36,415 nt of DNA from Oscillospiraceae bacterium (GTDB taxonomy: Bacteria; Bacillota; Clostridia; Oscillospirales; Oscillospiraceae), in assembly GCA_017452605.1 (NCBI GenBank), contig JAFTMB010000051.1:1-36415 (forward strand), given 5' to 3'. This document shows, piece after piece, positions 23,400-32,350 of the stretch; the stretch's first letter is position 1; each line of letters starts with the position of its first letter. The position numbers and the translations under genes are program-made. The notes beneath the pieces were generated by a model. The model ran no database searches, had not been told where the DNA came from, and saw only the letters and a list, made by a program, of their open reading frames with translations.

Positions 23400-24652
23400 A
23401 CGCCATGTTGAAAGCCGCCAAGGCGGCAAAGCCTTGGGTCGCCAAGCTGACCACCGAAGAAAAAAATCATGCCCTTTTGTGTATGGCTGAGGCGCTTACC
23501 GAGCAGGAAGACGCCATTTTGCAGGCTAACAGCGAGGATTTGGCCGCCGCAAAGGACACCATTTCCTCTGTCATGCTGGATAGACTCCGTCTCTCCTCCC
23601 AGCGCATCGCCGCCATGGCCCAGGGCATCCGGGAAGTGGCTGCCCTCCCCGACCCGGTGGGCAGAATTCTCAAAGACACCACCCGCGCCGACGGCCTGCG
23701 CATCCAAAAGGTTGCCTCTCCCATGGGCGTGATTGCCATTATTTACGAAAGCCGGCCCAATGTCACCAGTGACGCCGCCGCATTGACCTTAAAAAGCGGC
23801 AGCGTATGTATTCTGCGGGGCGGAAAAGAGGCCTACCGCAGCGCAAAGGCCATTGTGCAGGCCCTTCGCTCCGGCCTTAAAAAGGCGGGCATCACCGAAG
23901 ATGCCATCCAGCTGGTGTCTGATACCTCCCGTGCCAGCGCTCAGGCGCTGATGACCGCCCAGGGCTATGTGGACCTGCTGATTCCCCGGGGCGGCGCAGG
24001 ACTGATTCAGTCCTGCGTGGAAAACGCCACCGTTCCCTGCATCGCCACCGGAACGGGCATCTGCCATGTATATGTGGAAAAATCCGCCGACCTTTCCATG
24101 GCCCTTTCCATCGTGGAAAATGCCAAAACCAGCCGCCCCAGTGTATGCAACGCTGAGGAGGTGCTGCTGGTGGATAAGGCTGTGGCAGAAACATTCCTGC
24201 CCATGGTGAAAGCGAAGTTGGTGGATGCCAGAAGCGAAAAGGGACTCATTCCTGTAAAACTGCGTCTTGACGATACCGCCGCGGCCATTATCCCCGGCGA
24301 AAAGGCTGGGGCCGCAGATTTCGACACCGAATTTTTAGACTATATTCTGGCGGTAAAATGCGTGGAAAACACCCAGGAAGCCATCGACCACATCGCCGCC
24401 CATTCCACCGGCCACAGCGAAGCCATCGTCACAGAAGATGAGGATGCAAAAGCCGCTTTCCTCTCCCAGGTAGACAGCGCGGCTGTGTATGTCAACGCCT
24501 CCACCCGCTTTACTGACGGCGGCGAATTCGGCTTGGGCTGCGAAATGGGCATCTCCACCCAGAAGCTCCACGCCCGGGGCCCCATGGGCTTAGAGGAGCT
24601 GACCACCACCAAATATATCATCACCGGAAACGGCCATGTTCGGGGAGGTTAA
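23396..24652 (+). CDS. proA: gamma-glutamyl phosphate reductase
   Basis: Aldehyde-dehydrogenase-type enzyme of 418 residues, the usual length, that reduces glutamyl 5-phosphate to glutamate semialdehyde with NADPH. The catalytic Cys251 lies in [35 protein letters not shown] and [20 protein letters not shown] are family landmarks. The C-terminal [27 protein letters not shown] segment is complete. ATG 23396 overlaps proB by 4 nt; proC begins 4 nt after its stop. All three proline genes are adjacent and in pathway order. Confidence -1.
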   Translation: MNAMLKAAKAAKPWVAKLTTEEKNHALLCMAEALTEQEDAILQANSEDLAAAKDTISSVMLDRLRLSSQRIAAMAQGIREVAALPDPVGRILKDTTRADGLRIQKVASPMGVIAIIYESRPNVTSDAAALTLKSGSVCILRGGKEAYRSAKAIVQALRSGLKKAGITEDAIQLVSDTSRASAQALMTAQGYVDLLIPRGGAGLIQSCVENATVPCIATGTGICHVYVEKSADLSMALSIVENAKTSRPSVCNAEEVLLVDKAVAETFLPMVKAKLVDARSEKGLIPVKLRLDDTAAAIIPGEKAGAADFDTEFLDYILAVKCVENTQEAIDHIAAHSTGHSEAIVTEDEDAKAAFLSQVDSAAVYVNASTRFTDGGEFGLGCEMGISTQKLHARGPMGLEELTTTKYIITGNGHVRGG

Positions 24653-24656
24653 CGCC

Positions 24657-25439
24657 ATGAAATACGGCTTTATCGGCTGCGGCAACATGGGCGGAGCCAT
24701 CGCCAAGGCGCTGTCACAAAGCACCAGGGACATTGTGCTGACAGACCGCTCCGGCAAGGGTCGTCAGCTTGCCCAAACCCTTGGCGTTCGCTACGGTTCT
24801 TTGGACGAAGCTGCCGGCTGCCAGCGGATATTTTTGGGCGTAAAGCCCCAGCAAATGGCCGCTGTGTTGGAGCAGCTGCAACCCATTCTCCAAAAAAACA
24901 AGCCGGTGCTTATCTCCATGGCCGCAGGTCTGGAGGTAAACAGCATTTACGCCATGGCAGGCGGAAATATTCCCGTCATCCGCATTATGCCCAACACCCC
25001 GGTTGCTGTGGGCAAGGGTGTAATCCTCTACTGCTGCAACGACTTGGTAACGGAAGATGTACTTGCCGACACGCTGAACGATTTGACCTTTGCCGGTCTT
25101 CTTGACCGGGTGGACGAAAGCTGGATGGACGCTGCCTGCTGCGTATCCGGCTGCGGCCCTGCCTACGCCTATATGTTTTTGGAGGCGCTGGCTCAGGGCG
25201 GTATCAATTGGGGCGTGCCCAAGGAGCAGGCTCTTCAGTATGCCGCCGCCACCTTGTCCGGTGCTGCCCAGATGGTCATGGAAACGGGTGAAGACCCCCT
25301 TTCCTTACGGGATAAGGTCTGCTCTCCCGGGGGAAGCACCATTGAGGGCGTAAAGGTGCTTGATAGTCATAGTTTCCGGGAAACGGTTACCGATTGCATC
25401 GCCGCCGCCTACCGCCGAAACAAGGAATTGGGAAAATAA
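24657..25439 (+). CDS. proC: pyrroline-5-carboxylate reductase
   Basis: Final step of proline synthesis, reducing pyrroline-5-carboxylate with NAD(P)H. 260 residues: Rossmann loop GFIGCGNMGGAI (4-15), NTPVAVGKG in the middle and the signature CCVSGCGPAYAYMFLEAL plus LRDKVCSPGGSTIEGV, the P5C reductase PROSITE-like region. I chose ATG 24657 (GGGGAGG 8 nt upstream); the longer frame from 24636 would overlap proA without a ribosome site. It ends the metY-proC run, near hairpin 25447-25470. Confidence -1.
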   Translation: MKYGFIGCGNMGGAIAKALSQSTRDIVLTDRSGKGRQLAQTLGVRYGSLDEAAGCQRIFLGVKPQQMAAVLEQLQPILQKNKPVLISMAAGLEVNSIYAMAGGNIPVIRIMPNTPVAVGKGVILYCCNDLVTEDVLADTLNDLTFAGLLDRVDESWMDAACCVSGCGPAYAYMFLEALAQGGINWGVPKEQALQYAAATLSGAAQMVMETGEDPLSLRDKVCSPGGSTIEGVKVLDSHSFRETVTDCIAAAYRRNKELGK

Positions 25440-25446
25440 AAAAGCC

Positions 25447-25470
25447 GCCTGGCTGCTTTTGCAGCCAGGC
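25447..25470 (-). terminator. terminator of the mtaB-to-lipid-kinase operon, shared with proC
   Basis: 10-bp arms GCCTGGCTGC (25447-25456) and complement (25461-25470), TTTT loop. On the minus strand it is followed by GGCTTTTTTATTTT, the correct side for the lipid-kinase gene ending at 25476. On the plus strand no T run follows. Confidence -1.
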
Positions 25471-25475
25471 GAATT

Positions 25476-26402
25476 TCATACATTTGCCGTTTCTTTAGCC
25501 TGAAAGGTAAGTCCCTTGGGGTAGAAGAACCGGATTTTTTTATCAGCAACCGCCATATTTACCACCTGCGCTACCCGGAGCTCGCCGTCAAGATTGATGG
25601 GCGTAGGCTTGTCACAGCGGATGGTGATTTCCTTTGCCTTTATGTAGCGAACCAGATGGGAAAGCTTGCGGTACTGACCGTTTTTGTATTTGCCAATCAC
25701 CCCAGCCACCTGCAGCCGGGAAACCTTGGTTACCAGCAAAATGTCCAGCATCCCGTCAGTAGGGTCTGCCTCCGGCACCGGGTTAAAGCCGCCGCCGTAA
25801 AATCTGCCGTTGCACACACAAATCATGGTCTGGTGGGCATCCACAGTTTCTCCTTCAACCTCCACCACATAATGCTCGCCGATACCTTTGATTACATTCA
25901 CCAGTGTGGACACCGCATAGGCCCTAAATCCCTGCAAAAGAGGGATGCGCTTATACCGGGCTACATCTGTTCCGATTCTGGCATCCAGGCCCACGGAGCA
26001 GATGTTCAAAGCGTAGTCGCCGTTGCAGGAAATCAGGTCGAATTCTGCCGTTTCACATTCCGTCAGCCGGTTCAAATCGAAAAACGCCTTTGGCTCGCTG
26101 AACAGCTTTACAAAGTCGTTGCCGCTGCCGCCGGAAAATACCGTCACTTCCACATTGTCATAGCCTGCCGCTCCGGCAACCACCTCATTTAAGGTGCCGT
26201 CGCCGCCGCAGGCATAGATCCGGTAGTGTTCCCCGCTCTCGGCAGCCTCACGGGCAAGCCTTTTGCACTCTCCCGGGGCGCCGGATACCTCCACCCGATA
26301 GCGTAACCCCTTGGCGTCGCACACACGATGAATCTGCTGTTTATATTCTTTGGTTCTGTCACAGCTGCCTGCCGCCGGGTTGATGATAAACAAGTGGGTC
26401 AC
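25476..26402 (-). CDS. diacylglycerol/lipid kinase family protein
   Basis: 308-residue lipid kinase of the DAGK catalytic-domain family (DgkB/YegS type). The ATP loop is FIINPAAGS near the N-terminus, followed by the hallmark YACGGDGTLNEVVAG (66-77) and SGGSGNDF; the C-terminal FYGGGFNPVPEADPTDGMLDILLV segment is also typical. It would phosphorylate diacylglycerol or a related lipid at the membrane, recycling phosphatidate; the natural substrate cannot be distinguished. It is last in the minus-strand operon and overlaps the methyltransferase gene by 4 nt. Confidence -1.
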   Translation of the reverse strand: MTHLFIINPAAGSCDRTKEYKQQIHRVCDAKGLRYRVEVSGAPGECKRLAREAAESGEHYRIYACGGDGTLNEVVAGAAGYDNVEVTVFSGGSGNDFVKLFSEPKAFFDLNRLTECETAEFDLISCNGDYALNICSVGLDARIGTDVARYKRIPLLQGFRAYAVSTLVNVIKGIGEHYVVEVEGETVDAHQTMICVCNGRFYGGGFNPVPEADPTDGMLDILLVTKVSRLQVAGVIGKYKNGQYRKLSHLVRYIKAKEITIRCDKPTPINLDGELRVAQVVNMAVADKKIRFFYPKGLTFQAKETANV

Positions 26403-27529
26403 TTTTTTCTACCTCCGCTCAGGTACATATAGTAATCGCACTTAATCATGCCATTGTACAGCTTTCTCTTTTTATCCGCCCGCTTGCCGAAATAATGCTC
26501 AAACTCCGGCTCGGAGGTGATGATATACTTCTTCCAGCCGTCGGCGTATTTTAAGTGCCGACCCAGCGCGCCATAAAGCCTTTGGGCGCTGCTTTGCTCC
26601 ATCATCCGCTGACCGTAGGGCGGATTGCAAATCATAATGCCGCTGTCGGTGGGCAGGCTCATTTTGGTGGCATCGCCGTCTTTGAAGGTGATACAGTCGG
26701 CTACCCCCGCCTTACGGGCGTTGGCCATGGAAAGGGAAACGCACATGGGATCGTTGTCAGAACCCAAAATCCGATAATCTCCCTTAAATTCCTTGGCTCT
26801 TGCTTCTTCCTTGACCTGCTCCCACACGGCTTTGTCTATCCAGGGATAGCTTTCCGCCGCGAAGTGCCGGTTTAAGCCCGGCGCCCGGTTTTTGGCGATC
26901 ATCGCCGCCTCAATGGGAATGGTACCGCTGCCGCAGAAGGGGTCCCACACAAATTCCCGGCCCCGGTACTTGGTCAGCTGAATCATGCCTGCCGCCAAGG
27001 TTTCCCGCAGCGGCGCTTCGTTGCCTACCGCCCGGTAGCCCCGCTTGTGCAGGCCTGCGCCGGAGGTGTCCAGATACAAGCTGACCTGATTTTTCAGTAT
27101 CAAAAACTGCAGCTGGAACTTTACGCCGGTTTCCGGCAGCCAGCTGACGCCGTATTTTTCTCCCAAACGCCGGGAGGCGGCCTTTTTGATGATGGCCTGG
27201 CAGTCAGACTCGCTCATCAGCTGGCTGTCCAGACACTTACCCTTGACGGGAAACTGTCCGTCCTTGGGGATAAAATCCTCCAAATTGGCGTGATAAACTC
27301 CCTGGAACAGCTCCTCAAAGGTCTTTGCCTCGAATTGGGCCAGCACGATATGCACCCGCTCTGCGGTTCGCAGGCAGATGTTGGCCTTTGCCAGAGTGCG
27401 CATATCGCCGGTAAACAGCACCCGGCGGTCTTCTACCCTTACATTCTCCACATTCAGCCGGCGAAGCTCGTCACCGGCGATGCCCTCCAGACCAAACAGG
27501 CAGGGCGCTGCAAATTGTATATCTGTCAT
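26399..27529 (-). CDS. THUMP-domain class I SAM-dependent RNA methyltransferase
   Basis: 376 residues. An N-terminal ferredoxin-like/THUMP part (about 1-165) for RNA binding precedes a Rossmann methyltransferase with motif I DPFCGSGT (196-203) and the NPPYGQRM motif (302-309), which marks N2-guanine methyltransferases. It resembles the N-terminal half of E. coli RlmL and Bacillus YpsC, so m2G in 23S rRNA is the likely product; a tRNA target cannot be excluded. ATG 27529 follows GGAGG. The operon also holds mtaB and queH, in keeping with an RNA-modification theme. Confidence -1.
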   Translation of the reverse strand: MTDIQFAAPCLFGLEGIAGDELRRLNVENVRVEDRRVLFTGDMRTLAKANICLRTAERVHIVLAQFEAKTFEELFQGVYHANLEDFIPKDGQFPVKGKCLDSQLMSESDCQAIIKKAASRRLGEKYGVSWLPETGVKFQLQFLILKNQVSLYLDTSGAGLHKRGYRAVGNEAPLRETLAAGMIQLTKYRGREFVWDPFCGSGTIPIEAAMIAKNRAPGLNRHFAAESYPWIDKAVWEQVKEEARAKEFKGDYRILGSDNDPMCVSLSMANARKAGVADCITFKDGDATKMSLPTDSGIMICNPPYGQRMMEQSSAQRLYGALGRHLKYADGWKKYIITSEPEFEHYFGKRADKKRKLYNGMIKCDYYMYLSGGRKK

Positions 27530-27541
27530 AATTCCTCCGCA

Positions 27542-28087
27542 TCAGGGAATGATTTTTGCAGGCTTTAAATACCGCTCCTGCTCAGAAAACACACAGCCGC
27601 AATACTTCTGCATGTACATTTTCTGCTCCCGGGCGAATTCCTGCCCGGCCTTGAAATAGGGCCTAAAATCCCGATACAAAAATTCCACGCCGTACTCCTT
27701 AGCCGCCCGCTGGGCAACCTCTTTCATCAGCTCATGGTTTTGATAGGGGCTAATGAAAAGCGAGGATGTAAAGCTGTCAAAGCCCCCCTCTTTTGCCTGC
27801 CGGGCGGTTTCAAACAGCCGCATTTCATAGCACTTGATACACCGTCCGCCAATATCCTCGGCTACCTCCCTCACAAAGGGACGCAGACCGTAATCATCCT
27901 TTTCCAAAAGGGGCAGGTCAATTACTTTTGCGTACTCTCTTAAGCAGTTTCTCCGGGCACGATACTCGGTAAAGGGGTGAATATTGGGGTTATACCAATA
28001 GCCGGTGACATCAAAATGGTCTGCTTTCAGCACCTCAATGCACTGGTTGGCGCAGGGAGCGCAGCAAATATGAAGCAGTGTGTTCAT
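27542..28087 (-). CDS. queH: epoxyqueuosine reductase QueH
   Basis: Reduces epoxyqueuosine to queuosine in tRNA, a non-orthologous replacement of QueG. 181 residues. Cysteine pairs at HICCAPC (8,9,12), GRCIKCYEMR and KYCGC provide the iron-sulfur and second-metal ligands; SLFISPYQNHELM is another landmark of this DUF208 family. ATG 28087 has GGAGGAGG upstream and overlaps the mtaB stop codon by 4 nt. No queuosine precursor genes are nearby, so precursor synthesis or salvage must be encoded elsewhere. Confidence -1.
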   Translation of the reverse strand: MNTLLHICCAPCANQCIEVLKADHFDVTGYWYNPNIHPFTEYRARRNCLREYAKVIDLPLLEKDDYGLRPFVREVAEDIGGRCIKCYEMRLFETARQAKEGGFDSFTSSLFISPYQNHELMKEVAQRAAKEYGVEFLYRDFRPYFKAGQEFAREQKMYMQKYCGCVFSEQERYLKPAKIIP

Positions 28088-29382
28088 TGTTCCTCCTCCT
28101 GAATTTGACCCAAAACGCCGTCCCGGTAAACCTCTGTAATCAAAACGGGCAGAACCCGATTGTGCAGGTTTTCGCCCCTGACATATACTTTCACATAGTT
28201 AGGCGCATGGCCTGCAAAGAAGCCCTTAGATTCCTCCTCAAACAGCACCTCAAGCACCTTTCCTGCCTGACTCTGCCGATAGGCAAGGCTCATTTCTTCC
28301 GCAACGGCGATGGCCCGTCGGCTTCTTTCTTCCTTGGTGGCGTTGTTGTGCTGCTCCGGCATTTTGTCCGCCGGCGTTCCCGGACGGCGGGAATAGGGGA
28401 AAATGTGCATCTCGGCAAAGCCGCATGTTTGGATAAAATCCAAACTCTTTGCGAATTCTTCCTCCGTTTCCCCGGGGAAAGCTACAATCATGTCCGTGGT
28501 GATGGCGCAGTTGGGAAAGTAGGAGCGCAAAAGCGCCACGCTTTCCATATACCGGGCGGTATCATACTTGCGCTTCATCCGCTGCAAAACCGTGTCGCAG
28601 CCGGACTGCATACTCAGGTGGAACTGGTCGCACAGATTGGGGAGGCAGGCAGTTTTTTCGCACAGCTCCTTTGTCACCACCCTGGGCTCCAAAGATCCCA
28701 GCCGGATCCGCAGCTCCGGCACAGCCCGGCAAATGCTGTCAATCAGCTGCCACAGCGGCGGTTTTCCCGGCAAATCCGTACCCCAGCCCGCAATTTCAAT
28801 GCCGGTAAGCACGATTTCCCGATACCCTCTCCGGGCAAGCTCTTTCGCCTGCTCCACTGCAATTTCCAAGGGCGCAGAGCGCACCGGCCCCCGGGTGTAG
28901 GGAATGATGCAGTAAGAGCAGAAATTCACACAGCCGTCCTGCACCTTCAGCATGGCCCGGGTTCGCTCCACAAGTCCGCCTGCGGGAAGCACCTCAAAGC
29001 TTCGGCGGCGCAGGGCCTCGTCCACGCTTTCCAGAGGCTTCTTTGTTTTTACAGCCTGGAGCATCATGTCCACAAATTCCCGGCGGTTGGCGCTGCCGCC
29101 CACCACATCTGCTCCCAAATCCAGCACCGCCTGCTTGGCATGCTGGGTGTAACAGCCGCAAACGCCAATCACCGCCTCCGGATTTTCCCGGCGGCAGCGG
29201 CGGATGACCGCCCGGTTCTTCTTGTCCGCCACAGCGGTTACCGAGCAGGTGTTGATAATATAGCCGTCGCAGGGCTCGTCAAAGCTCCCCACTGAATGTC
29301 CGGCAGCCACCATCAGCTGCTCCATCGCCTGGGTTTCATATTGATTTGTCTTGCAGCCTAATGTGTAAAAACCGAATTTCAT
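28084..29382 (-). CDS. mtaB: tRNA t6A37 methylthiotransferase MtaB
   Basis: Radical-SAM enzyme that adds the methylthio group to t6A37 of tRNA, giving ms2t6A. 432 residues. The N-terminal UPF0004 domain has its three cluster ligands near Cys10 (TLGCKTN), Cys46 (NTCSVTA) and Cys77 (GCYTQ); the radical-SAM motif CxxxCxxC is at 151/155/158 (DGCVNFCSYC). The C-terminal TRAM-like part ends at VLGQIQEEEQ. TLGCKTNQYET at the start and the overall length favour MtaB over MiaB or RimO. It is the first gene of the operon, with promoter 29415-29443 and a GGAAGG site. Confidence -1.
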   Translation of the reverse strand: MKFGFYTLGCKTNQYETQAMEQLMVAAGHSVGSFDEPCDGYIINTCSVTAVADKKNRAVIRRCRRENPEAVIGVCGCYTQHAKQAVLDLGADVVGGSANRREFVDMMLQAVKTKKPLESVDEALRRRSFEVLPAGGLVERTRAMLKVQDGCVNFCSYCIIPYTRGPVRSAPLEIAVEQAKELARRGYREIVLTGIEIAGWGTDLPGKPPLWQLIDSICRAVPELRIRLGSLEPRVVTKELCEKTACLPNLCDQFHLSMQSGCDTVLQRMKRKYDTARYMESVALLRSYFPNCAITTDMIVAFPGETEEEFAKSLDFIQTCGFAEMHIFPYSRRPGTPADKMPEQHNNATKEERSRRAIAVAEEMSLAYRQSQAGKVLEVLFEEESKGFFAGHAPNYVKVYVRGENLHNRVLPVLITEVYRDGVLGQIQEEEQ

Positions 29383-29414
29383 GGGGTACTTCCTTCCAAA
29401 ACATATACCCTATC

Positions 29415-29443
29415 ATTATACACGAGATTTTCCTTTTTGTATA
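29415..29443 (-). promoter_or_regulatory. promoter of the mtaB-queH operon
   Basis: Minus strand TATACA (29438-29443; 4 of 6 matches), 17-bp spacer, perfect TATAAT (29415-29420), about 32 nt upstream of the mtaB start. Confidence -1.
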
Positions 29444-29539
29444 TAAATATTTCCCTTCGCCAATGAATAGCCCCGGTTTTTGCGGACAGCACAAAAACAC
29501 CCCTATGCAGAAAATAGTTGTACCGCGCAAAAACATCTT

Positions 29540-30280
29540 TTATTTAATGCGATAAGCCGACGGAGTCATTCCCTCTATTTCCAAAAACTTGCGACTAAAA
29601 ACACGCAAAGAAAGAAACCCGCATTCCAAAGCAATTTCTGTAATGGTTTTCTCGGTAGTTTGCAAAAGCTTTTTGCTTTCTTGTATGCGCAAATTGTTGA
29701 CATACTGGTTATATGTCATCCCTATGCTTTTCTTAAAGCATTTGGAAATATATGTATAATCAAAACCCACAGATGCTGACGCATCATAAAGCAGACATTT
29801 TTTCTTGTAGTTTTCGTTTGCATATAGCAGCAGTGACACGATTTTATCCTGTAAAAACAAGTTCTTGTTATTTACGTATGTTCTTTTCTTGTCAAACTCT
29901 CCGCAAATCTCATACGCAACCGAACGATAAAGAAATGGATTATCGACCGTTTTTCCTGACCATTGAAACTCAAACAAGTTATCCGTTGGAATCATTTTTC
30001 CATTTCCATAATAATCAGGAACAAGACCCGGAGAAAAAATACATATATTGTGTGTGCTGTTTTCAATCGCCTTATAGGAATGAGATTGAAACGGAAAGAC
30101 CAACACTGCCTGACCAGGCTTCAGAATATATGTTCGTTTGTCAACCACAACTTCAGAAGTGCCTCCGGTTTGCATAAAGAATTCAAACGAGCGATGAATG
30201 TGGGACACAAAAGACAAATCTTGTCCGCTGTAAAACATAAATTCTCCCTCATCAAATGAGTGTTCTTTTTCAAAAAGCAT
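29540..30280 (-). CDS. AraC-family transcriptional regulator
   Basis: 246 residues. The N-terminal half is a cupin-like sensor fold (SFVSHIHRSFEFFMQTGGTSEVVVDKRTYILKPGQAVLVFPFQSH), the C-terminal 100 residues carry two helix-turn-helices: FDYTYISKCFKKSIGMTYNQYVNNLRIQESKKLL and ITEIALECGFLSLRVFSRKFLEIEGMTPSAYR. The arrangement fits sugar- or oligosaccharide-responsive regulators that sit beside Lpl-type ABC transporters. It is divergent from the solute-binding lipoprotein across an intergenic region holding both promoters, so regulation of that gene is likely. The start ATG 30280 has only a weak ribosome site (TAGGGAT). Confidence -1.
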   Translation of the reverse strand: MLFEKEHSFDEGEFMFYSGQDLSFVSHIHRSFEFFMQTGGTSEVVVDKRTYILKPGQAVLVFPFQSHSYKAIENSTHNICIFSPGLVPDYYGNGKMIPTDNLFEFQWSGKTVDNPFLYRSVAYEICGEFDKKRTYVNNKNLFLQDKIVSLLLYANENYKKKCLLYDASASVGFDYTYISKCFKKSIGMTYNQYVNNLRIQESKKLLQTTEKTITEIALECGFLSLRVFSRKFLEIEGMTPSAYRIK

Positions 30281-30295
30281 AATATCCCTACCATC

Positions 30296-30314
30296 TAAGA
30301 CTAATTTTGTCTTA
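30296..30314. promoter_or_regulatory. inverted repeat at the AraC-gene transcription start
   Basis: 6-bp arms TAAGAC (30296-30301) and GTCTTA (30309-30314) around a 7-bp AT-rich center, directly downstream of the AraC -10. A possible operator, or the start of an mRNA hairpin. Confidence -1.
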
Positions 30315-30315
30315 T

Positions 30316-30344
30316 ATTATGCCACAAAAGACATAGAAAATCAA
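30316..30344 (-). promoter_or_regulatory. promoter of the AraC-family gene
   Basis: Minus strand TTGATT (30339-30344), 17-bp spacer, CATAAT (30316-30321). It overlaps the candidate plus-strand promoter 30334-30362, so the two could compete. Confidence -1.
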
Positions 30345-30362
30345 CTCATAGTTTTATATAAT
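30334..30362 (+). promoter_or_regulatory. candidate promoter for the permease remnant and solute-binding gene
   Basis: TAGAAA (30334-30339; 4 of 6 matches), 17-bp spacer, perfect TATAAT (30357-30362). It is divergent from, and overlaps, the AraC promoter. Activator dependence would fit its poor -35. Confidence -1.
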
Positions 30363-30424
30363 ATAATTGTCGAGTTTGCGAGTTGAATTGCTATCAATAA
30401 AATAAATAATGTACTTGTTGTTTA

Positions 30425-30601
30425 TGGCATCAGCGGATCCTGGCGGCGATTCCGATCCTGTGTTTGATCTTTTTCCGCTACCTGCCTATGTTCGGCATTG
30501 CAGTATCTTTCCATGTTCACAAGATGGGCACCCCGTCAAGGGCTGATCCACAGGGAGTGTTTATTAACATAGTAATTACCGGGTTTTGCCTGGAATTATA
30601 A
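30425..30601 (+). pseudogene. remnant of an Lpl/YtcP-type ABC permease gene
   Basis: An open frame from 30425 reads WHQRILAAIPILCLIFFRY then LPMFGIAVSF, which closely matches the first membrane helix of LplB-type sugar/oligosaccharide permeases (pattern AIPxxxxLIFxYxPMxGxxIAF). There is no start codon in frame, and after AVSF (about 30511) the frame no longer resembles the family and stops at TAA 30599-30601. So only about 30 codons of the gene survive, just ahead of the solute-binding gene. A deletion joining the permease 5' region to the leader of the next gene would explain it. The match is by motif recall only. Confidence -1.
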
Positions 30602-30627
30602 CATTGCTTTGGGAAAGGATTAAAAAA

Positions 30628-32262
30628 ATGAAAAAACGTTTATTTGCACTGCTCATGGCTGCTGTTATGCTGCTAGGCTTGGTCGCTTGCGCTGATACCG
30701 GCGATGACGGCCCCAGCGGTGAATACAATGCCAACCTGCAGCCTGGTGACCCCGAGACCTGGCTGACCCACGACAAGGTTACCCTGACCGTTCTGACCAA
30801 CGAAGGCACCAGCATTGAGTGTCCTCCTCCCTCCAACGATCTCCCCTTCTGGAAGTTCCTGGAAGAGTATACCAACGTCCATATTGAATGGGAAGTTGCT
30901 TCCGCGGTTGGTTACGCCGAAGTTGTTTCCACCCGTCTGTCTGCCGGCGTTGATCTGCCCGACATCATGATGATCAACACCCTCAACAACGGCGAAAGAG
31001 CCGGAGACAACGGTGTTCTGGTAGACATGGCTCCCTACTGGGAGACCCACTTTACCAACACCAATGCTTACTGGGATTCCCAGGGCGTTGACTTTGAGTC
31101 CCACATCTCCACCGGTGACGGCAACATCTACGCTCTGATCGGCATGGCTGAGCCTATAGAGAATCACATTACTCTGATGTACAACACCGATTGGATGAAG
31201 AAGCTGAATGCTGAAGTCCCCACCACTCTCGATGAGTTCACCGATCTGCTGCGCGCTATGAAGCAGGCCGGTGACCTGAACGGTAACGGCGTTGACGATG
31301 AAATCTGCCTCACCGCTGCTGGCTTTGCTGGCTTGATGGACTGCCTCGGTACCGCTTTCGGTCTGGAGCAGCTGGAATCCTGGGATGCTTTCGCCGCCAA
31401 GGACGGCAAGGTTTACGCTGAGTACACCTCCGACAACATGAGAAACTACCTGGAGTACCTGAACAAGCTGTTTAATGAAGGCCTTCTGGATAAGGAAATC
31501 GCTTCCATGAATGCTTCCTTCCTGGCTGAGAAGATCTCTTCCGACCGTGTTGGCGTGTTCGGCTACTACTCTACCTTCGCTATCAGCTACGGCCAGCTGA
31601 CCCCCCGCGCTCAGAAGGCGGGCGATCCCTGCGGTGAGTACTTCACCCTGGGCCTGGCTCTGGATTCCGAGTACAACAACAACGACGGTTACTTCATGCG
31701 CAATGAGAAAGCTGTCGGCGCCCCCACTGCCATTACCAGCGCATGTGACAATGTCGAGCTGGCTTGCAAATGGCTGGATACTCTGTACGCTGATCCCACC
31801 GTTCTGACTGTCCGTGAGTACGGCATTGAAGGCGAGGATTGGAAGAAGGACGAAAACGGTGAGATCGAAATCCTCTACCCCGCTGACGGTTCCCCCAGAA
31901 ACATTTATCTTAAGGGTTGCGGTCAGATTCCTCTGTGCCACTTCGCAACCTCCGCTTCCTTGGCTGAGGGTATGGCTCAGTACCCCTGGTACCAGCAGCA
32001 GTACGATCGCATGAGAACTGAGTGCAGCTGGAAGTCTCCCTCTGTTCCTCACCTGCAGCTGTTCAAGGCCGAGGAAAAGGAAATCATCTCCATGTACAAC
32101 GTTGACGTCAAAGGCGTCTTCGGTGAATGGCGTGCAAAGTTCGTTACCAATAAGTCCGACATCAAGACTGAATGGGATAAGTACCTGCAGGAAATGAAGG
32201 AAATGGGTATCGACGATCTGACCTCTGCATGGCAGATGGTCCACGACAGAATCCTTAAATAA
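30628..32262 (+). CDS. extracellular solute-binding lipoprotein (Lpl/YtcQ-type sugar ABC transporter)
   Basis: 544-residue type 1 solute-binding protein. The signal peptide (MKKRLFALLMAAVMLLGLVAC) has its lipobox Cys at 21. The mature protein starts with an acidic linker, and the fold shows VTLTVLTNEGT and PDIMMINTL landmarks of the large YtcQ/LipO family that feeds oligosaccharides to LplB/YtcP permeases. A MYNTDWMKKLNAEVPTTLDEF segment and DLNGNGVDDE (calcium-loop-like) are also typical. I chose ATG 30628 (AAAGGA upstream) as it starts the signal peptide; an earlier in-frame start at 30586 would not. No permease or ATPase gene follows, only a terminator, so it is an orphan unless it pairs with a transporter elsewhere. 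Confidence -1.
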   Translation: MKKRLFALLMAAVMLLGLVACADTGDDGPSGEYNANLQPGDPETWLTHDKVTLTVLTNEGTSIECPPPSNDLPFWKFLEEYTNVHIEWEVASAVGYAEVVSTRLSAGVDLPDIMMINTLNNGERAGDNGVLVDMAPYWETHFTNTNAYWDSQGVDFESHISTGDGNIYALIGMAEPIENHITLMYNTDWMKKLNAEVPTTLDEFTDLLRAMKQAGDLNGNGVDDEICLTAAGFAGLMDCLGTAFGLEQLESWDAFAAKDGKVYAEYTSDNMRNYLEYLNKLFNEGLLDKEIASMNASFLAEKISSDRVGVFGYYSTFAISYGQLTPRAQKAGDPCGEYFTLGLALDSEYNNNDGYFMRNEKAVGAPTAITSACDNVELACKWLDTLYADPTVLTVREYGIEGEDWKKDENGEIEILYPADGSPRNIYLKGCGQIPLCHFATSASLAEGMAQYPWYQQQYDRMRTECSWKSPSVPHLQLFKAEEKEIISMYNVDVKGVFGEWRAKFVTNKSDIKTEWDKYLQEMKEMGIDDLTSAWQMVHDRILK

Positions 32263-32307
32263 TGTTGAACCGACTCCTGTCACATGTTATAAAACAGTAA
32301 TATAATT

Positions 32308-32350
32308 AAGGTGCCGTAAATATCAATGCATATTTACGGCACCTTTTTGC
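32308..32350 (+). terminator. rho-independent terminator of the solute-binding protein gene
   Basis: 16-bp perfect arms 32308-32323 and 32330-32345 with a 6-nt loop, followed by TTTTTG. Confidence -1.

Noticed and set aside
30673-32283. Minus-strand frame of 536 codons opposite the solute-binding gene
   Set aside because: The plus strand encodes a clear lipoprotein with a signal peptide; the antisense frame has no start signals.
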